A DNA stretch of 46,756 nt from Comamonadaceae bacterium (GTDB lineage: Bacteria > Pseudomonadota > Gammaproteobacteria > Burkholderiales > Burkholderiaceae_C), in the NCBI GenBank assembly GCA_947373245.1, contig CANBWY010000010.1:1-46756 (forward strand), read 5' to 3'. The position numbers were made by a program, and so were the translations under genes. Each line of letters starts with the position of its first letter. The first letter of the stretch is position 1. Below, piece by piece: positions 1 through 9,447 of this stretch. The notes under the pieces are model-generated. The model did not search any database and was not told the DNA's origin. It saw nothing but the letters and a program-made list of their open reading frames with translations.

Positions 1-3
1 GCC

Positions 4-27
4 GTAACTGGTTGACACCAGAGTTAC
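4..27 (-). other. Small hairpin downstream of tRNA-Leu
   Basis: An imperfect inverted repeat: GTAACTGGT (4-12) pairs with ACC (17-19) and AGTTAC (22-27) across a 2-base bulge. It lies about 20 bases beyond the tRNA 3' end in the direction of transcription and has no U-run after it, so it is not a convincing terminator. It may be a processing structure in the leader of whatever follows outside the window (nuo genes are usual in related genomes). Confidence 0.25.
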
Positions 28-44
28 AGCAGACTTTTTTTGGA

Positions 45-129
45 TGGTGCCGTCGGCGAGACTCGAACTCGCACAGCTTTCGCCACTACCACCTCAAGAT
101 AGCGTGTCTACCAATTTCACCACGACGGC
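45..129 (-). tRNA. tRNA-Leu (anticodon GAG)
   Basis: Read on the minus strand this folds as a class II tRNA. The 7-bp acceptor stem is GCCGUCG/CGACGGC, the D arm contains GGUAGACAC, and the anticodon stem is CUAUC/GGUAG around the loop UUGAGGU (anticodon GAG). A long variable arm of the leucine type follows, then a T arm with GUUCGAGUC. The discriminator base is A, and the CCA end is encoded at 45-47. The tRNA lies downstream of tpiA-secG, a position typical of Burkholderiales. Confidence 0.97.
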
Positions 130-237
130 TTTGGGTTGTTTGTTCTACAGAAGCGAAGAGGGATAACGCTTCCTGAACAGCCTCAGAGTTTACCCGAAAT
201 GGGGACCCAATCTCTCTGAAACTTGAAGGTTTTGCGA

Positions 238-576
238 TTACTTGGTAGGAATTTGTGCCGCACCTGATGCGGGCACTTCTGCCACTGGCGCAGGCGCCAC
301 CACAGCGCCTTCAAGCACGCTGCCCGAAGTGGTAGGACGCAGGTTACCGAAGTAGGCCAACGCCAAGGTGCAAACAAAGAACACCGCAGCCAACACACCG
401 GTGGTGCGCGACAAAAAGTTAGCGCCGCCACTGGCGCCAAACAAGCTGCCAGAGCTGCCGCTGCCAAATGCCGCACCCATGTCCGCACCTTTGCCGTGCT
501 GCACCAAGATCAAACCAATCATGCCCAAAGCTGTCAACAACTGAACTACTTGAACGATATTCAAAATCAAACTCAT
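238..576 (-). CDS. secG: SecG, preprotein translocase subunit
   Basis: SecG is the small accessory subunit of the SecYEG channel, which moves unfolded proteins across the inner membrane. The 112-residue product has two hydrophobic helices (about residues 3-22 and 55-76) separated by the family's Gly/Ser-rich loop with FGSGSSGSLFG. It ends in a Pro/Ala-rich tail. The start is supported by CGGAG five bases upstream of the ATG. The gene follows tpiA by 25 bases, so the two are probably cotranscribed, with the tRNA-Leu 108 bases beyond. Length and topology are normal for the family. Confidence 0.96.
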   Translation of the reverse strand: MSLILNIVQVVQLLTALGMIGLILVQHGKGADMGAAFGSGSSGSLFGASGGANFLSRTTGVLAAVFFVCTLALAYFGNLRPTTSGSVLEGAVVAPAPVAEVPASGAAQIPTK

Positions 577-601
577 AAAAACTCCGAAAAATGTATTAAT
601 T

Positions 602-1360
602 TCAACGCGCCGCAGCAGAGATGATGGTCAAGAAATCAGCCACCTTCAAAGCAGCGCCGCCAATCAGGCCGCCGTCAATGTCAGGCTGAGACAGTAACTC
701 TGCCGCGTTGGCCGCATTCATGCTGCCACCGTACAAAATGCGCACGCGATCCGAATGCTCAGTCGCGGCTTTCAATTGGGAACGCAACACCGCGTGCACC
801 GCTTGCGCTTGCGTTGGCGAGGCTGTTTGGCCTGTACCAATCGCCCACACAGGCTCATAAGCCACCACGATTTCGCTGATGCAATGGCCGTTGGTGTGAA
901 TCACAGCGGCCAATTGACGCTTGACCACGTCTTCGGTCTTGCCCGCTTCGCGTTCAGCCAGTGTTTCACCTACACACACGATGGGCGTGATGCCCGCCGA
1001 CAAAGCATGTTGCGCTTTGAGCGCCACCTGCTCATCGGTTTCACCGTGGCATTGGCGACGCTCTGAATGACCCACGATGGCGTATCGCACGGCAAAGTCT
1101 TTCAACATCGCTGCAGACACTTCACCGGTGAAAGCCCCTTGCTCATGTGCCGACACATCTTGCGAACCCAAGTCGATGCCAGAGCCTTGGACGAGTTGCT
1201 GCACTTGCGACAAATACACCGCAGGCACGCACACCACAACCTGGACACGCTTAGCCCCCAAGGCGCTCGCCAAGCCCTGCTGCACACCGTGCACCAAAGC
1301 CGCGTTGGCAATCAAGCTGCCATTCATCTTCCAATTGCCTGCGATGAGTTTTTGCTTCAT
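602..1360 (-). CDS. tpiA: Triosephosphate isomerase
   Basis: Cytoplasmic glycolytic enzyme that interconverts dihydroxyacetone phosphate and glyceraldehyde 3-phosphate. It would also process the DHAP made by GlpD elsewhere in this window. The 252-residue barrel shows the catalytic residues in context: K11 in AGNWKMNG, H98 in IVGHSERR and E169 in [11 protein letters not shown]; the phosphate-binding ILYGGS is near the C-terminus. I chose the ATG at 1360 rather than an in-frame TTG at 1372. It has GGAG six bases upstream, and its A is shared with the TGA stop of the upstream oxidoreductase (TGATG), which implies translational coupling. Confidence 0.97.
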   Translation of the reverse strand: MKQKLIAGNWKMNGSLIANAALVHGVQQGLASALGAKRVQVVVCVPAVYLSQVQQLVQGSGIDLGSQDVSAHEQGAFTGEVSAAMLKDFAVRYAIVGHSERRQCHGETDEQVALKAQHALSAGITPIVCVGETLAEREAGKTEDVVKRQLAAVIHTNGHCISEIVVAYEPVWAIGTGQTASPTQAQAVHAVLRSQLKAATEHSDRVRILYGGSMNAANAAELLSQPDIDGGLIGGAALKVADFLTIISAAAR

Positions 1361-2364
1361 CACATACTCCAAGTCAAAACGATCTTGCCAATGTGCTGGT
1401 TCGATTCCATCAAACGATGCGCATTGGCAGCACCATCTGCAGATGCGGCATCAAAGATCGAATGAATCACAGGCTTGATGCGCCCCGCCTCGATCAACGG
1501 CCACACGCGCGCGCGCAAATTCTGCGCAATTGCCGCCTTGAACGCCACTGAGCGTGCACGCAAGGTCGAGCCCGTGAGGGTCAAACGGCGACGCAGCACC
1601 AGTCCGGCATTAAAGCCACTTTTGACGCCGCCTTGCACCGCGATGATGACCAAACGGCCATCCTCTGCCAAGCATTCCACTTCACGCGCCACATAGTCGC
1701 CAGCGACCATGTCGAGCACCACATCCACACCTTTACCACTGGTCAGGCGCATGGCCTCGGCGGCGAAGTCGTGGGTTTTGTAGTTGATGGCATGGTCTGC
1801 GCCCAACGCCACGCAGGCTGCGCATTTTTCGTCGCTGCCTGCGGTCACGATGACCGTCGCGCCCATGGCCTTTGCCATTTGAATCGCTGTCACGCCAATG
1901 CCGCTTGAGCCTCCTTGCACCAGCAATGTTTCACCCGCCTGCAAATGCCCACGGTCAAACACATTGCTCCACACAGTAAAAAATGTCTCAGGCAATGAAG
2001 CCGCTTCGACATCACTCAAACCATTGGGCACAGGCAAGCATTGAGCAATAGGCGCTACGCAATACTGCGCATAACCGCCGCCAGCCACCAAGGCACACAC
2101 ACGGTCGCCCACCTTCAGGCCAGCAGCCGCCAACGCCGCCGCATCACCTGATTCGATGACACCGGCAACCTCAAGACCCGGCACATCCGATGCGCCAACT
2201 GGCACGGGGTAGTTGCCAGTTCGCTGCAACACGTCAGGGCGATTGACGCCACTGGCGCTGACACGAATCAGCAACTCACCGGCACCCGCCTGCGGCACAG
2301 GCCGCTGGGCAGGACGCAGCACCTCAGGGGCGCCGGGCGTTGTGATTTCAACGATATGCATCAT
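1360..2364 (-). CDS. NAD(P)H quinone oxidoreductase, zinc-independent MDR family (PIG3/QOR type)
   Basis: A 334-residue medium-chain dehydrogenase/reductase. The N-terminal GroES-like half contains [14 protein letters not shown] and PGLEVAGV. The Rossmann half carries the dinucleotide signature [17 protein letters not shown] at about residues 150-165. The catalytic zinc ligands of alcohol dehydrogenases are not apparent, as expected for the quinone-oxidoreductase branch. The PIG3-like subgroup is favoured by overall resemblance; the physiological electron acceptor is not known from sequence. Two adjacent ATG codons begin the frame. The gene lies 27 bases after pnp and its stop overlaps the tpiA start, so it is part of the pnp-qor-tpiA-secG run. 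Confidence 0.9.
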   Translation of the reverse strand: MMHIVEITTPGAPEVLRPAQRPVPQAGAGELLIRVSASGVNRPDVLQRTGNYPVPVGASDVPGLEVAGVIESGDAAALAAAGLKVGDRVCALVAGGGYAQYCVAPIAQCLPVPNGLSDVEAASLPETFFTVWSNVFDRGHLQAGETLLVQGGSSGIGVTAIQMAKAMGATVIVTAGSDEKCAACVALGADHAINYKTHDFAAEAMRLTSGKGVDVVLDMVAGDYVAREVECLAEDGRLVIIAVQGGVKSGFNAGLVLRRRLTLTGSTLRARSVAFKAAIAQNLRARVWPLIEAGRIKPVIHSIFDAASADGAANAHRLMESNQHIGKIVLTWSM

Positions 2365-2391
2365 GTGCGCGACCGCATTCAGCCTTGTGAC

Positions 2392-4524
2392 TTAGGCTTG
2401 TGGCGCAACGTCGTGCGCGTGGTCTGCTTGTGGGCGGTCCATCAACGCTTTCATCGACAACTTCACGCGACCTTTTTCGTCAGTCTCGAGCACTTTCACG
2501 CGCACGATTTGACCTTCGCTGAGGTAGTCAGTGACTTTCTCGACGCGCTCGTGTGCGATCTGGCTGATATGCAGCAAACCGTCTTTGCCTGGCAACAAGT
2601 TGACCAAGGCACCGAAGTCCAAAATCTTAGTGATGGGGCCTTCGTAGACTTTGCCGATTTCGACTTCAGCCGTGATTTGCTCAATGCGCTTTTTAGCTTC
2701 TTCAGCTTTTGTCGCATCGGTCGCGGCAATGGTGATGGTGCCGTCTTCTTCGATGTTGATTTGGCAACCAGTTTCTTCAGTCAGCGCACGAATGGTGGCG
2801 CCGCCTTTACCAATCACGTCACGAATTTTCTCGGGGTTGATCTTCATGGTGAACAACTTAGGTGCAAAGTCAGACACTTCGGTCTTAGCTTCGCCCATCG
2901 CAGCTTGCATCTTGTCCAAGATGTGCATGCGCGCTTCTTTGGCTTGAGCCAATGCCACTTGCATGATTTCTTTGGTGATGCCTTGGATTTTGATGTCCAT
3001 TTGCAAAGCGGTAATACCGTTGGTCGTACCGGCCACTTTGAAGTCCATATCGCCCAAGTGATCTTCGTCACCCAAGATGTCGGTCAACACAGCAAAACGG
3101 TTGCCGTCTTTGATCAAGCCCATAGCGATACCGGCCACGTGTGCTTTCATAGGCACGCCAGCGTCCATCATGGACAAGCAGCCGCCGCAGACCGAAGCCA
3201 TGGATGAAGAACCGTTGGATTCCGTGATTTCAGACACCACGCGCATGGTGTATGGGAACTCTTCTTTGCTTGGCAACACGGCGATCAAAGCACGCTTGGC
3301 CAAACGGCCGTGGCCGATTTCGCGGCGCTTAGTGGAGCCCATGCGACCCACTTCGCCAGTGGCAAAGGGAGGCATGTTGTAGTGCATCATGAAGCGGTCT
3401 TCGTACTCACCGGCCAAGGCGTCGATGCGTTGTGCATCGCGCTCGGTACCCAAGGTGGTGACCACCAAGGCCTGGGTCTCGCCGCGTGTGAACAAGGCTG
3501 AACCGTGGGTGCGTGGCAGCACGCTGTTACGGATTTCGATAGGACGCACCGTGCGTGTGTCGCGACCGTCGATGCGTGGCTCACCTGCCAAGATTTGGCT
3601 ACGCACGATGTGCGCTTCGATGTCGAACAACATGTTTTCAACTTTGACCGCGTCAAACTCAACGCCGTCCGCTTTCAAACCAGCCATCACAGCACCGTAG
3701 GCCTCACGGCAAGCATGGGTACGGGCTTGTTTGTTGCGAATTTGGTAAGCAGCGCGCAGCTTGTCTTCGGCTTGTGCGGTGACCTTGGCAATCAGTGGCT
3801 CATCCTTGGCAGGTGCAGACCAATCCCAAGCTGGCTTGCCAGCGTCGCGCACCAATTCGTGAATGGCGTTGATCGCGATGTTGCCTTGCGCGTGGCCGAA
3901 CACCACAGCACCCAACATGATTTCTTCTGACAACTGTTGGGCTTCAGACTCCACCATCAACACAGCCGCTTCGGTGCCAGCGACCACGAGGTCCATCTGG
4001 CTGTCTTTGCGTTGTGTTTGACCTGGGTTCAAGACGTATTCGCCGTTGATGTAACCCACGCGCGCAGCACCGATGGGGCCGTTGAAAGGAATGCCAGAAA
4101 TGCTCAAAGCAGCCGACACAGCGATCAACGCAGCGATGTCAGCATCCACCTCTGGGTTCAACGACACGGTGTGAATCACCACGTGCACGTCGTTGTAGAA
4201 ACCTTCTGGGAACAAGGGACGGATGGGGCGGTCGATCAGACGGCTGGTCAATGTCTCGTGCTCGCTGGGCTTGGCTTCGCGCTTGAAGAAGCTGCCAGGG
4301 ATTTTGCCTGCAGCGTATGTTTTCTCGATGTAGTCAACGGTCAAGGGGAAGAAGTCTTGGCCCGCTTTGGCGATCTTCGAACCCACGACAGTGGCCAACA
4401 CCACGGTGTCGTCCATATTGACGAGCACAGCGCCGCCAGCTTGGCGCGCAACTTCGCCGGTTTCCATGGTGACCGTGTGTTGGCCCCATTGGAATGTCTT
4501 GGTGACTTTATTGAAAATTGACAT
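2392..4524 (-). CDS. pnp: Polynucleotide phosphorylase
   Basis: A 3'-5' phosphorolytic exoribonuclease, a trimeric core subunit of the RNA degradosome. The 710-residue protein has the full family architecture: a first RNase PH domain (about 1-145), an alpha-helical linker, and a second, catalytic RNase PH domain (about 310-540). The second domain carries the acidic active-site stretch [11 protein letters not shown]...LQMDIK. A KH domain with [15 protein letters not shown] follows at about 555-610, then an S1 domain with [17 protein letters not shown] at about 620-690. The start has AAGGAA upstream. The gene is downstream of rpsO, as in many proteobacteria, with a hairpin-rich 195-base gap between them. 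Confidence 0.98.
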   Translation of the reverse strand: MSIFNKVTKTFQWGQHTVTMETGEVARQAGGAVLVNMDDTVVLATVVGSKIAKAGQDFFPLTVDYIEKTYAAGKIPGSFFKREAKPSEHETLTSRLIDRPIRPLFPEGFYNDVHVVIHTVSLNPEVDADIAALIAVSAALSISGIPFNGPIGAARVGYINGEYVLNPGQTQRKDSQMDLVVAGTEAAVLMVESEAQQLSEEIMLGAVVFGHAQGNIAINAIHELVRDAGKPAWDWSAPAKDEPLIAKVTAQAEDKLRAAYQIRNKQARTHACREAYGAVMAGLKADGVEFDAVKVENMLFDIEAHIVRSQILAGEPRIDGRDTRTVRPIEIRNSVLPRTHGSALFTRGETQALVVTTLGTERDAQRIDALAGEYEDRFMMHYNMPPFATGEVGRMGSTKRREIGHGRLAKRALIAVLPSKEEFPYTMRVVSEITESNGSSSMASVCGGCLSMMDAGVPMKAHVAGIAMGLIKDGNRFAVLTDILGDEDHLGDMDFKVAGTTNGITALQMDIKIQGITKEIMQVALAQAKEARMHILDKMQAAMGEAKTEVSDFAPKLFTMKINPEKIRDVIGKGGATIRALTEETGCQINIEEDGTITIAATDATKAEEAKKRIEQITAEVEIGKVYEGPITKILDFGALVNLLPGKDGLLHISQIAHERVEKVTDYLSEGQIVRVKVLETDEKGRVKLSMKALMDRPQADHAHDVAPQA

Positions 4525-4571
4525 GTGTTTTCCTTATGAAATTTGGCAGAACCTGGTGCAGTACACGATGC

Positions 4572-4603
4572 CATTCCAGAAAAGTTGGCGCTTTTTTGGA
4601 ATG
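4572..4603 (-). other. Stem-loop in the pnp 5' leader, possible RNase III/PNPase autoregulation site
   Basis: CATTCCAGAAAAG (4572-4584) and CTTTTTTGGAATG (4591-4603) form a 13-bp stem with one mismatch and a 6-base loop. It is centred about 65 bases upstream of the pnp ATG. In E. coli, pnp expression is controlled through an RNase III-cleaved leader stem. The position suits such a role here, but that is inference. Confidence 0.45.
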
Positions 4604-4667
4604 ACACAGCTTTCGAATCTGCGCCTCGTTGTCTTGCCGGTGATGAAAATGCGGTTTTAAAAGTGCA

Positions 4668-4700
4668 AAACGCCTGAGCTTTTTGAAAACTCAGGCGTTT
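4668..4700 (-). terminator. rpsO-pnp intercistronic hairpin, probable (leaky) terminator
   Basis: A perfect 11-bp inverted repeat, AAACGCCTGAG and CTCAGGCGTTT, with an 11-base loop. It begins 20 bases after the rpsO stop. On the minus strand the 3' arm ends in U-poor sequence followed by CACTTTT. It may therefore act as a weak terminator or RNA-processing structure separating rpsO from pnp. Confidence 0.6.
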
Positions 4701-4719
4701 ATCGCTAGAAATTTAACGA

Positions 4720-4983
4720 TTACTTGCGCAGGCCAAGCTTGGCGATCAGAGCAGCGTAACGGTCAAAGTTCTTCGACTTGAGGTAGTCGAGCAATTTGCG
4801 ACGGCGGCTCACCATGCGCAACAAACCGCGACGACCGTGGTGGTCTTTGGCGTGTTGTTTGAAGTGAGGGGTGAGTTCGTTGATACGTGCGGTCAACAAA
4901 GCCACTTGGACTTCTGGACTACCTGTATCGCCTGCGGCGCGTGCGTTGTCTTTGACGACTTCGGCAATTTTTGCTGTCAACAT
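4720..4983 (-). CDS. rpsO: 30S ribosomal protein S15
   Basis: An 87-residue primary 16S rRNA-binding protein of the small-subunit platform. Recognisable blocks are [34 protein letters not shown] and [13 protein letters not shown] longer in-frame upstream extension (to 5085) is rejected: the ATG at 4983 is preceded by AAGGAA and gives the normal family length. It is followed by a hairpin and pnp, the classic rpsO-pnp arrangement. Confidence 0.98.
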   Translation of the reverse strand: MLTAKIAEVVKDNARAAGDTGSPEVQVALLTARINELTPHFKQHAKDHHGRRGLLRMVSRRRKLLDYLKSKNFDRYAALIAKLGLRK

Positions 4984-5069
4984 GGTTTTTTCCTTAAATA
5001 TTTGACTTGCGTTGCACCTTGGAAGTTGGTGGAACGTGCTGTGCTTGACCCAAAAGGTAAAGCCAGTAG

Positions 5070-5078
5070 AGTATAGCA
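5070..5078 (-). promoter_or_regulatory. Candidate extended -10 promoter for rpsO
   Basis: Read on the minus strand, TGCTATACT gives an extended -10 (TGn plus TATACT) about 87 bases before the rpsO start. No good -35 is visible, which is tolerated by extended -10 promoters. Confidence 0.35.
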
Positions 5079-5119
5079 GGCGCAACGCTGACCGGCCCTA
5101 AAGGACAGCCGGCCCTCAG

Positions 5120-6160
5120 TTAGGCCAGGTCAGCCAACGGCCAGCGCGGCTTGACATCGAAGCTGTAGCGCGGCTGGGCTTGGGCCATGCCGCCCTCGCC
5201 GCTTTGCAGGCGCATGGCTGCGGCCATGGCAATCATGGCGCCGTTGTCGGTGCACAAATGCAGTTCGGGGTAATGCACGCGCACCCCTTGGCGCTGGCAA
5301 GCGGCGTTGAGCTGCTCGCGCAAATGGCGGTTGGCACCCACGCCGCCAGCCACCACCAAGCGCTTCAAGCCTGTTTCGCGCAAGGCAGTGAGCGATTTTT
5401 TCAGCAACACCTCGACGATGGCCGCTTCGGTAGACGCCGCCAAATCGGCTTTTCGGGCTTCTAATTCATCGCCCAACTTTTTGGCTTGGGTCATCACGGC
5501 CGTTTTGAGGCCCGCAAATGAAAAATCTAAATTGCCACTGTGCAGCAAAGGGCGAGGCAGTTTGAAAGCTGCGGGATCCCCCTGTTCGGCCAGTTTCGAC
5601 AGCGCTGGCCCACCGGGGTAGCCCAAGCCCATGAGCTTGGCCGACTTATCAAAAGCCTCCCCCGCCGCGTCGTCAATGGTTTCGCCCAGCAACGCGTAGC
5701 GACCCACGCCGTCCACCCGCATCAGCTGCGTGTGGCCGCCAGACACCAACAACGCCACAAACGGGAATTCGGGTGGGTCTTCACTCAAAAATGGCGACAA
5801 CAAGTGGCCTTCTAAATGGTGCACGCCCAGCACAGGCTTACCCAAGGCCGCCCCCAGAGCGCAAGCCACGCCTGCGCCCACCAACAAGGCGCCAGCCAAA
5901 CCGGGGCCACGGGTGTAGGCCACCACATCGATGTCTTGCAGATCGTGCTTGGCATCAGCCATCACTTCGCGCGCCAACGGGATCACGCGACGGATGTGGT
6001 CACGACTGGCCAACTCAGGCACCACCCCGCCATAGGCTACGTGCATGGCCACTTGGCTGTAAAGGGCGTGCGACAACAGGGTAGGTAGCGCTTGCCCGTC
6101 CAACCGGACCAGCGCCACACCTGTTTCGTCACAAGAAGATTCAATACCGAGGATCAACAT
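5120..6160 (-). CDS. tsaD: tRNA N6-adenosine threonylcarbamoyltransferase TsaD
   Basis: Catalytic subunit that, with TsaB and TsaE, transfers threonylcarbamoyl from threonylcarbamoyl-AMP to A37 of ANN-decoding tRNAs. The 346 residues are of the ASKHA/Kae1 fold: N-terminal [13 protein letters not shown], the metal-binding histidines in HHLEGH (H114 and H119), [13 protein letters not shown], and [13 protein letters not shown] near the C-terminus. Length is normal. The gene starts 12 bases after the TerB-like gene, so some of its transcription may come from the two-component-controlled promoter upstream. The rpsO gene follows after 136 bases. Confidence 0.97.
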   Translation of the reverse strand: MLILGIESSCDETGVALVRLDGQALPTLLSHALYSQVAMHVAYGGVVPELASRDHIRRVIPLAREVMADAKHDLQDIDVVAYTRGPGLAGALLVGAGVACALGAALGKPVLGVHHLEGHLLSPFLSEDPPEFPFVALLVSGGHTQLMRVDGVGRYALLGETIDDAAGEAFDKSAKLMGLGYPGGPALSKLAEQGDPAAFKLPRPLLHSGNLDFSFAGLKTAVMTQAKKLGDELEARKADLAASTEAAIVEVLLKKSLTALRETGLKRLVVAGGVGANRHLREQLNAACQRQGVRVHYPELHLCTDNGAMIAMAAAMRLQSGEGGMAQAQPRYSFDVKPRWPLADLA

Positions 6161-6172
6161 AAGCCGCTAAGT

Positions 6173-7960
6173 TTATGTGGTGGACACCGCTTTGATCAAA
6201 GGTCCTGCAAATCCACGCCCCAGCGCCGTTCGCGTCTCAATCGGCGCAGCAAACACGATGCTCAATGCCGCGACCAGCAACTGCACATACGCAAAACCGC
6301 GCCTGCGATGCATCCACATGGCAGAACCATCGAGCAAGCTTGCGCTGGCAAAGCGTTTACTTTGCGCGTCGTTGTCGCTGGCTTCATCTTCTTTTGAGTC
6401 AGCAGCTTCGCCAAACGTGCAACTCTCAAGCGCAGGCGCAACGGCTTTGCGCTCTGAATCGACCACACCCACCTCTTCATCGATCGCCTTATCCGTGGCT
6501 GCATCCGTTGTTTTAGCTACCCCCACGTCAAGCCCCATCCTGGCGTATGACGCCTCGGCCAGCTGTCGATTGCTAGACGAGGCGTCATCGTCAATCAACA
6601 CGAATTCGTCTGTGAATTTTTGCTTGCGTCCAATTTCTAGAAATTGGAAATGATCCACTTCAAATCGATCTAATCGACGTCCGACCTCTTGCAACACCTC
6701 ATAAACGTTTTGCATCCGAACTTCAGGGTCTAGCGTTTCGCGGTGCACATCCGCAGCGTCCGCATGGATCGCTTGTGTATTCACCTCAGGTCGATCGATG
6801 TCAATCACTTGGTGGTGAGGACCTGACGCATCGGTCTGGATTTTTTGCAAGTTGAAACCGTCTGTCGCATTCAGTCCCACTTTCACCACGTTGCTTTGAC
6901 TTCCAAAGTCATCTGAAACACTTTGGATGTTGTCTTGCATGGTGCGCGCAATGAACTGGCTCATTTGGGCATCGCCTGTGGCCCCCACCCATACGCCTTG
7001 ATTGGCTGCGTCTGGCAAGCCACTCGAGACGCCTTGCGCATCCTCTTCAAGCAAAACACGGTCATGAATGACGCGATTTTTAAATGCACTGGTATCAAAG
7101 GGTTTGAAATTTTTGGTCTCAAGCACTTTCAAATAACGTGCAAATGTTTTTTCTGTGAACCCAAATGCCGTCATCATGCTCATAAAGAGCTTGTCTTCTA
7201 GGCGTGCAACCTCGCCATCCGACAGCATGGCGTCACACACATTCGCCAAGATGTAGAGTTTTTGCTCTGTCTTCAACAAAGCGGCAGCTTCATCTAAAAA
7301 CTGCTTCAACTTCACCGAGCGCACGTACTTGAGTGCTGCATTTTGCAGGCCCTCAAACTCACCAATGACAGCCTCGAGTTGACCCACCTCTTGCACGCCA
7401 ATCACGCCATCAGCCGTCAACATGTAAAGCAAGGCAATGGCCAAGGCAAAGTGCGGCGTCATCGGCTGACGCTCCTCCTTGACGCCCGTGTAACGGCCCA
7501 AAACAGACTTGTCATTTTTGAGCGCTAGTATTTTGAAATAGGGCTCGAACTGCGCTTCGCGCACGCCAAACGCCTGACTGAGCTGTGCAAACAGTGCCAA
7601 CTCTGCACGATCGGCGTGCCCGTCTGACAGCAAAGCATCGCACACGTTGGTCAGAATGCACCACTTATCTTTGGTGCTCAGCAGCTCAGGGGCTGTCGCA
7701 TAGAACTTCTCAACAGGAACCGATTGCACATAACGCAAGGCGTAGCTGAGCACCGCCTCATCCCCGCCCAGCACCGCTTGGAGTTGACTGCTTTCTGCCG
7801 CCTCAATCTCCCCGTCAGAGGCCATCATGTAGAGCAAGCTACAGGCGAGGGCCAAATAAGGCGTCAAAAAAATCTCTTCAGACCCGCCGATACCAGCAGC
7901 TAATCCAATGTTGTTTTCTAGGGTTTCTAAAAGATGCGTTTGAGGGTTTGCGGCGGCCAT
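6173..7960 (-). CDS. Tail-anchored protein with two tandem TerB-like repeats
   Basis: I do not recognise this 595-residue protein as a named family member, but an internal duplication is plain. Residues about 30-150 and 166-285 align through LLYMMASDGEI/LLYMLTADGVI, YVQSVPVEKF/YVRSVKLKQF and TNVCDALLSDG/ANVCDAMLSDG. The helical SDG-containing pattern resembles the tellurite-resistance TerB fold, whose acidic residues bind metal. A long, acidic, probably disordered region follows (about 290-545). One hydrophobic segment (about 557-573, YVQLLVAALSIVFAAP) with a short basic tail suggests a C-terminal membrane anchor with the TerB repeats in the cytoplasm. Two copies of a motif shared with the upstream regulator gene precede it. 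Confidence 0.75.
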   Translation of the reverse strand: MAAANPQTHLLETLENNIGLAAGIGGSEEIFLTPYLALACSLLYMMASDGEIEAAESSQLQAVLGGDEAVLSYALRYVQSVPVEKFYATAPELLSTKDKWCILTNVCDALLSDGHADRAELALFAQLSQAFGVREAQFEPYFKILALKNDKSVLGRYTGVKEERQPMTPHFALAIALLYMLTADGVIGVQEVGQLEAVIGEFEGLQNAALKYVRSVKLKQFLDEAAALLKTEQKLYILANVCDAMLSDGEVARLEDKLFMSMMTAFGFTEKTFARYLKVLETKNFKPFDTSAFKNRVIHDRVLLEEDAQGVSSGLPDAANQGVWVGATGDAQMSQFIARTMQDNIQSVSDDFGSQSNVVKVGLNATDGFNLQKIQTDASGPHHQVIDIDRPEVNTQAIHADAADVHRETLDPEVRMQNVYEVLQEVGRRLDRFEVDHFQFLEIGRKQKFTDEFVLIDDDASSSNRQLAEASYARMGLDVGVAKTTDAATDKAIDEEVGVVDSERKAVAPALESCTFGEAADSKEDEASDNDAQSKRFASASLLDGSAMWMHRRRGFAYVQLLVAALSIVFAAPIETRTALGRGFAGPLIKAVSTT

Positions 7961-7993
7961 GCGCCACGGTAATCAAACGATCAAATTTTTGGG

Positions 7994-8010
7994 TGACATC
8001 TCCGTCATAG
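7994..8010 (-). promoter_or_regulatory. Candidate regulator-binding site 1 upstream of the TerB-like gene
   Basis: TGACATCTCCGTCATAG, 34-50 bases upstream of the TerB-like ATG. It matches sites at 8021-8037 and 10200-10216 with the shared pattern TGACRYYTYCGTCATMR. Its position would overlap or abut a promoter -35 for the gene. Binding by the adjacent response regulator is inferred. Confidence 0.55.
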
Positions 8011-8020
8011 ACATCGATGA

Positions 8021-8037
8021 TGACGCTTTCGTCATCA
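8021..8037 (-). promoter_or_regulatory. Candidate regulator-binding site 2 upstream of the TerB-like gene
   Basis: TGACGCTTTCGTCATCA, starting 27 bases from the start of site 1 and in the same orientation. With flanking bases it forms the perfect inverted repeat TGATGACG-CTTT-CGTCATCA (8018-8037). It lies between the kinase stop (8047) and the TerB-like start (7960). Confidence 0.55.
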
Positions 8038-8046
8038 AGTACCCAC

Positions 8047-9444
8047 TTAAACGACGCGCTGCAAAGGGGCAGCCAATGTCGCGAGCACTGTTTGCCGATC
8101 CGTCGCAGCCAAGGACAACGTGGCCTGGTGCAATTTGGCAATTTCCAAACAAATACTCAAACCCAAACCTAAACCATCGACTTGACGGGTGTGAGATGCA
8201 TCACCCCGGTAAAAGCGATCAAACGCGCGTTCGCTGATGTCCTGAGGAATGTCGACAGCTGAATTCTCAATCGTTAATTCAAAGCGCCCCTGCGCCTGCT
8301 TGAGGCTGAAATGAATCCAACCTTGGGGCTTGTTGTAGTTCACCGCATTTGCGTACAGGTTGTAAATCAGCTGATGCACCAAAGTTTTATCGCAGCGCCA
8401 AATCACATTCGGCGCAATGGTGCTGGTGAGTTTCAAACTGGATTGAAACGAGTGCGAATCCTTGATCAGCCGCGTCAGCCAATCACTCAAGTTCACGTCC
8501 GTCAACTCTTGCAACAAACTATTGGCATCTGCGCGCGAGAGGAGCAAGAGTTTTTCGGTAATTTCAATCAAGCGCTCCACCTCATCGCCCATGTTTCGCA
8601 TGCGCACTTGCGCCTCTGAGTTCATGGGTAAGTCGTGAATCAATCGCTCAACATTGCCCCTCAAAATGGTAAGTGGGGTGCGCAACTCGTGCGACGCGTC
8701 AGACGCAAAACGGCGCGCCTTGATAAAGCTGTCATTCAAGCGAATGCGCAAGTCATCAAACACTTGCACCAACTTTTCAAACTCTTGGTAGGGCGCGAGC
8801 AAAACAATCGATTGATCCAGATTGGTTGCTGTTAATTTCGAAATATTATTTTGAATCGATGTGATAGGACGCATCATCACGTAGGTTAAGTACAGTGTCA
8901 GTGCCAATAGCATGGCAATCAAGGTCGGCAGCACATAGATCGTATTGCGGTCGCGTAGCGCCCAAACCCGCAGCATCAGCGCATGAATTTGGGGCTCGGG
9001 CAACCAGACTTCCGGCCCTTGCAAACGATTTTCAAAGCGGACCGCATACCAATGCTGCGGCCCCACCCAGTCTTCAGCAAGCTCAACACCGCCCTGGCGC
9101 GAAACGTCATGGCCGCGCCAAAAATCGCTATCTGTTAGCAGCGGCTGACAAATGGCAGTCTCGCCAGACTGTGCGGCGCCCTTCGTACCATCACACAACA
9201 CATAAAAATCTGAGATATTGCTGAATAAGCTGCCTTTTTCGAGCGCCTTGAAGCAGCTGACAAATTCCTCGCGATCCTCAAAATGATCCACACATGTCGT
9301 CAATGCCACGCCCATTTCTTGATGGATACGGGTTTGCAGCTGATCGGTTAAAAAGTACTGTCCGACCAAACGGTTCACAAAAATCACAGCAGCCGCGATC
9401 AAAACCACGTGCAGGAACAAACGCACTTTGAATGACTTTTTCAT
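8047..9444 (-). CDS. Two-component sensor histidine kinase
   Basis: A 465-residue inner-membrane kinase. TM1 is at about residues 8-28. A periplasmic domain of about 135 residues contains four cysteines (C51, C64, C84, C99). TM2 is at about 170-190, and a HAMP-like linker runs from about 190 to 242. The HisKA box FASDASHELRTPL has the phospho-acceptor at H252, and the ATPase domain has the N box LYANAVNYN and the G box GLGLGLSICLE. It starts 3 bases after the response-regulator stop, so the two form an operon. The signal is unknown; the cysteines could form disulfides or bind metal. No close named orthologue is claimed. Confidence 0.95.
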   Translation of the reverse strand: MKKSFKVRLFLHVVLIAAAVIFVNRLVGQYFLTDQLQTRIHQEMGVALTTCVDHFEDREEFVSCFKALEKGSLFSNISDFYVLCDGTKGAAQSGETAICQPLLTDSDFWRGHDVSRQGGVELAEDWVGPQHWYAVRFENRLQGPEVWLPEPQIHALMLRVWALRDRNTIYVLPTLIAMLLALTLYLTYVMMRPITSIQNNISKLTATNLDQSIVLLAPYQEFEKLVQVFDDLRIRLNDSFIKARRFASDASHELRTPLTILRGNVERLIHDLPMNSEAQVRMRNMGDEVERLIEITEKLLLLSRADANSLLQELTDVNLSDWLTRLIKDSHSFQSSLKLTSTIAPNVIWRCDKTLVHQLIYNLYANAVNYNKPQGWIHFSLKQAQGRFELTIENSAVDIPQDISERAFDRFYRGDASHTRQVDGLGLGLSICLEIAKLHQATLSLAATDRQTVLATLAAPLQRVV

Positions 9445-9447
9445 GCC

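Noticed and set aside
2356-3207. 283-codon open frame antisense to pnp on the plus strand
   Set aside because: It lies wholly over the pnp coding frame apart from its first bases, has a Phe/His-rich composition typical of a mirrored frame, and shows no ribosome-binding site or domain.
5090-5114. Direct repeat CCGGCCCT twice between rpsO and tsaD, possible terminator
   Set aside because: The two copies are direct and the pairing possible between them is only about 5 bp with no U-run; too weak to call.
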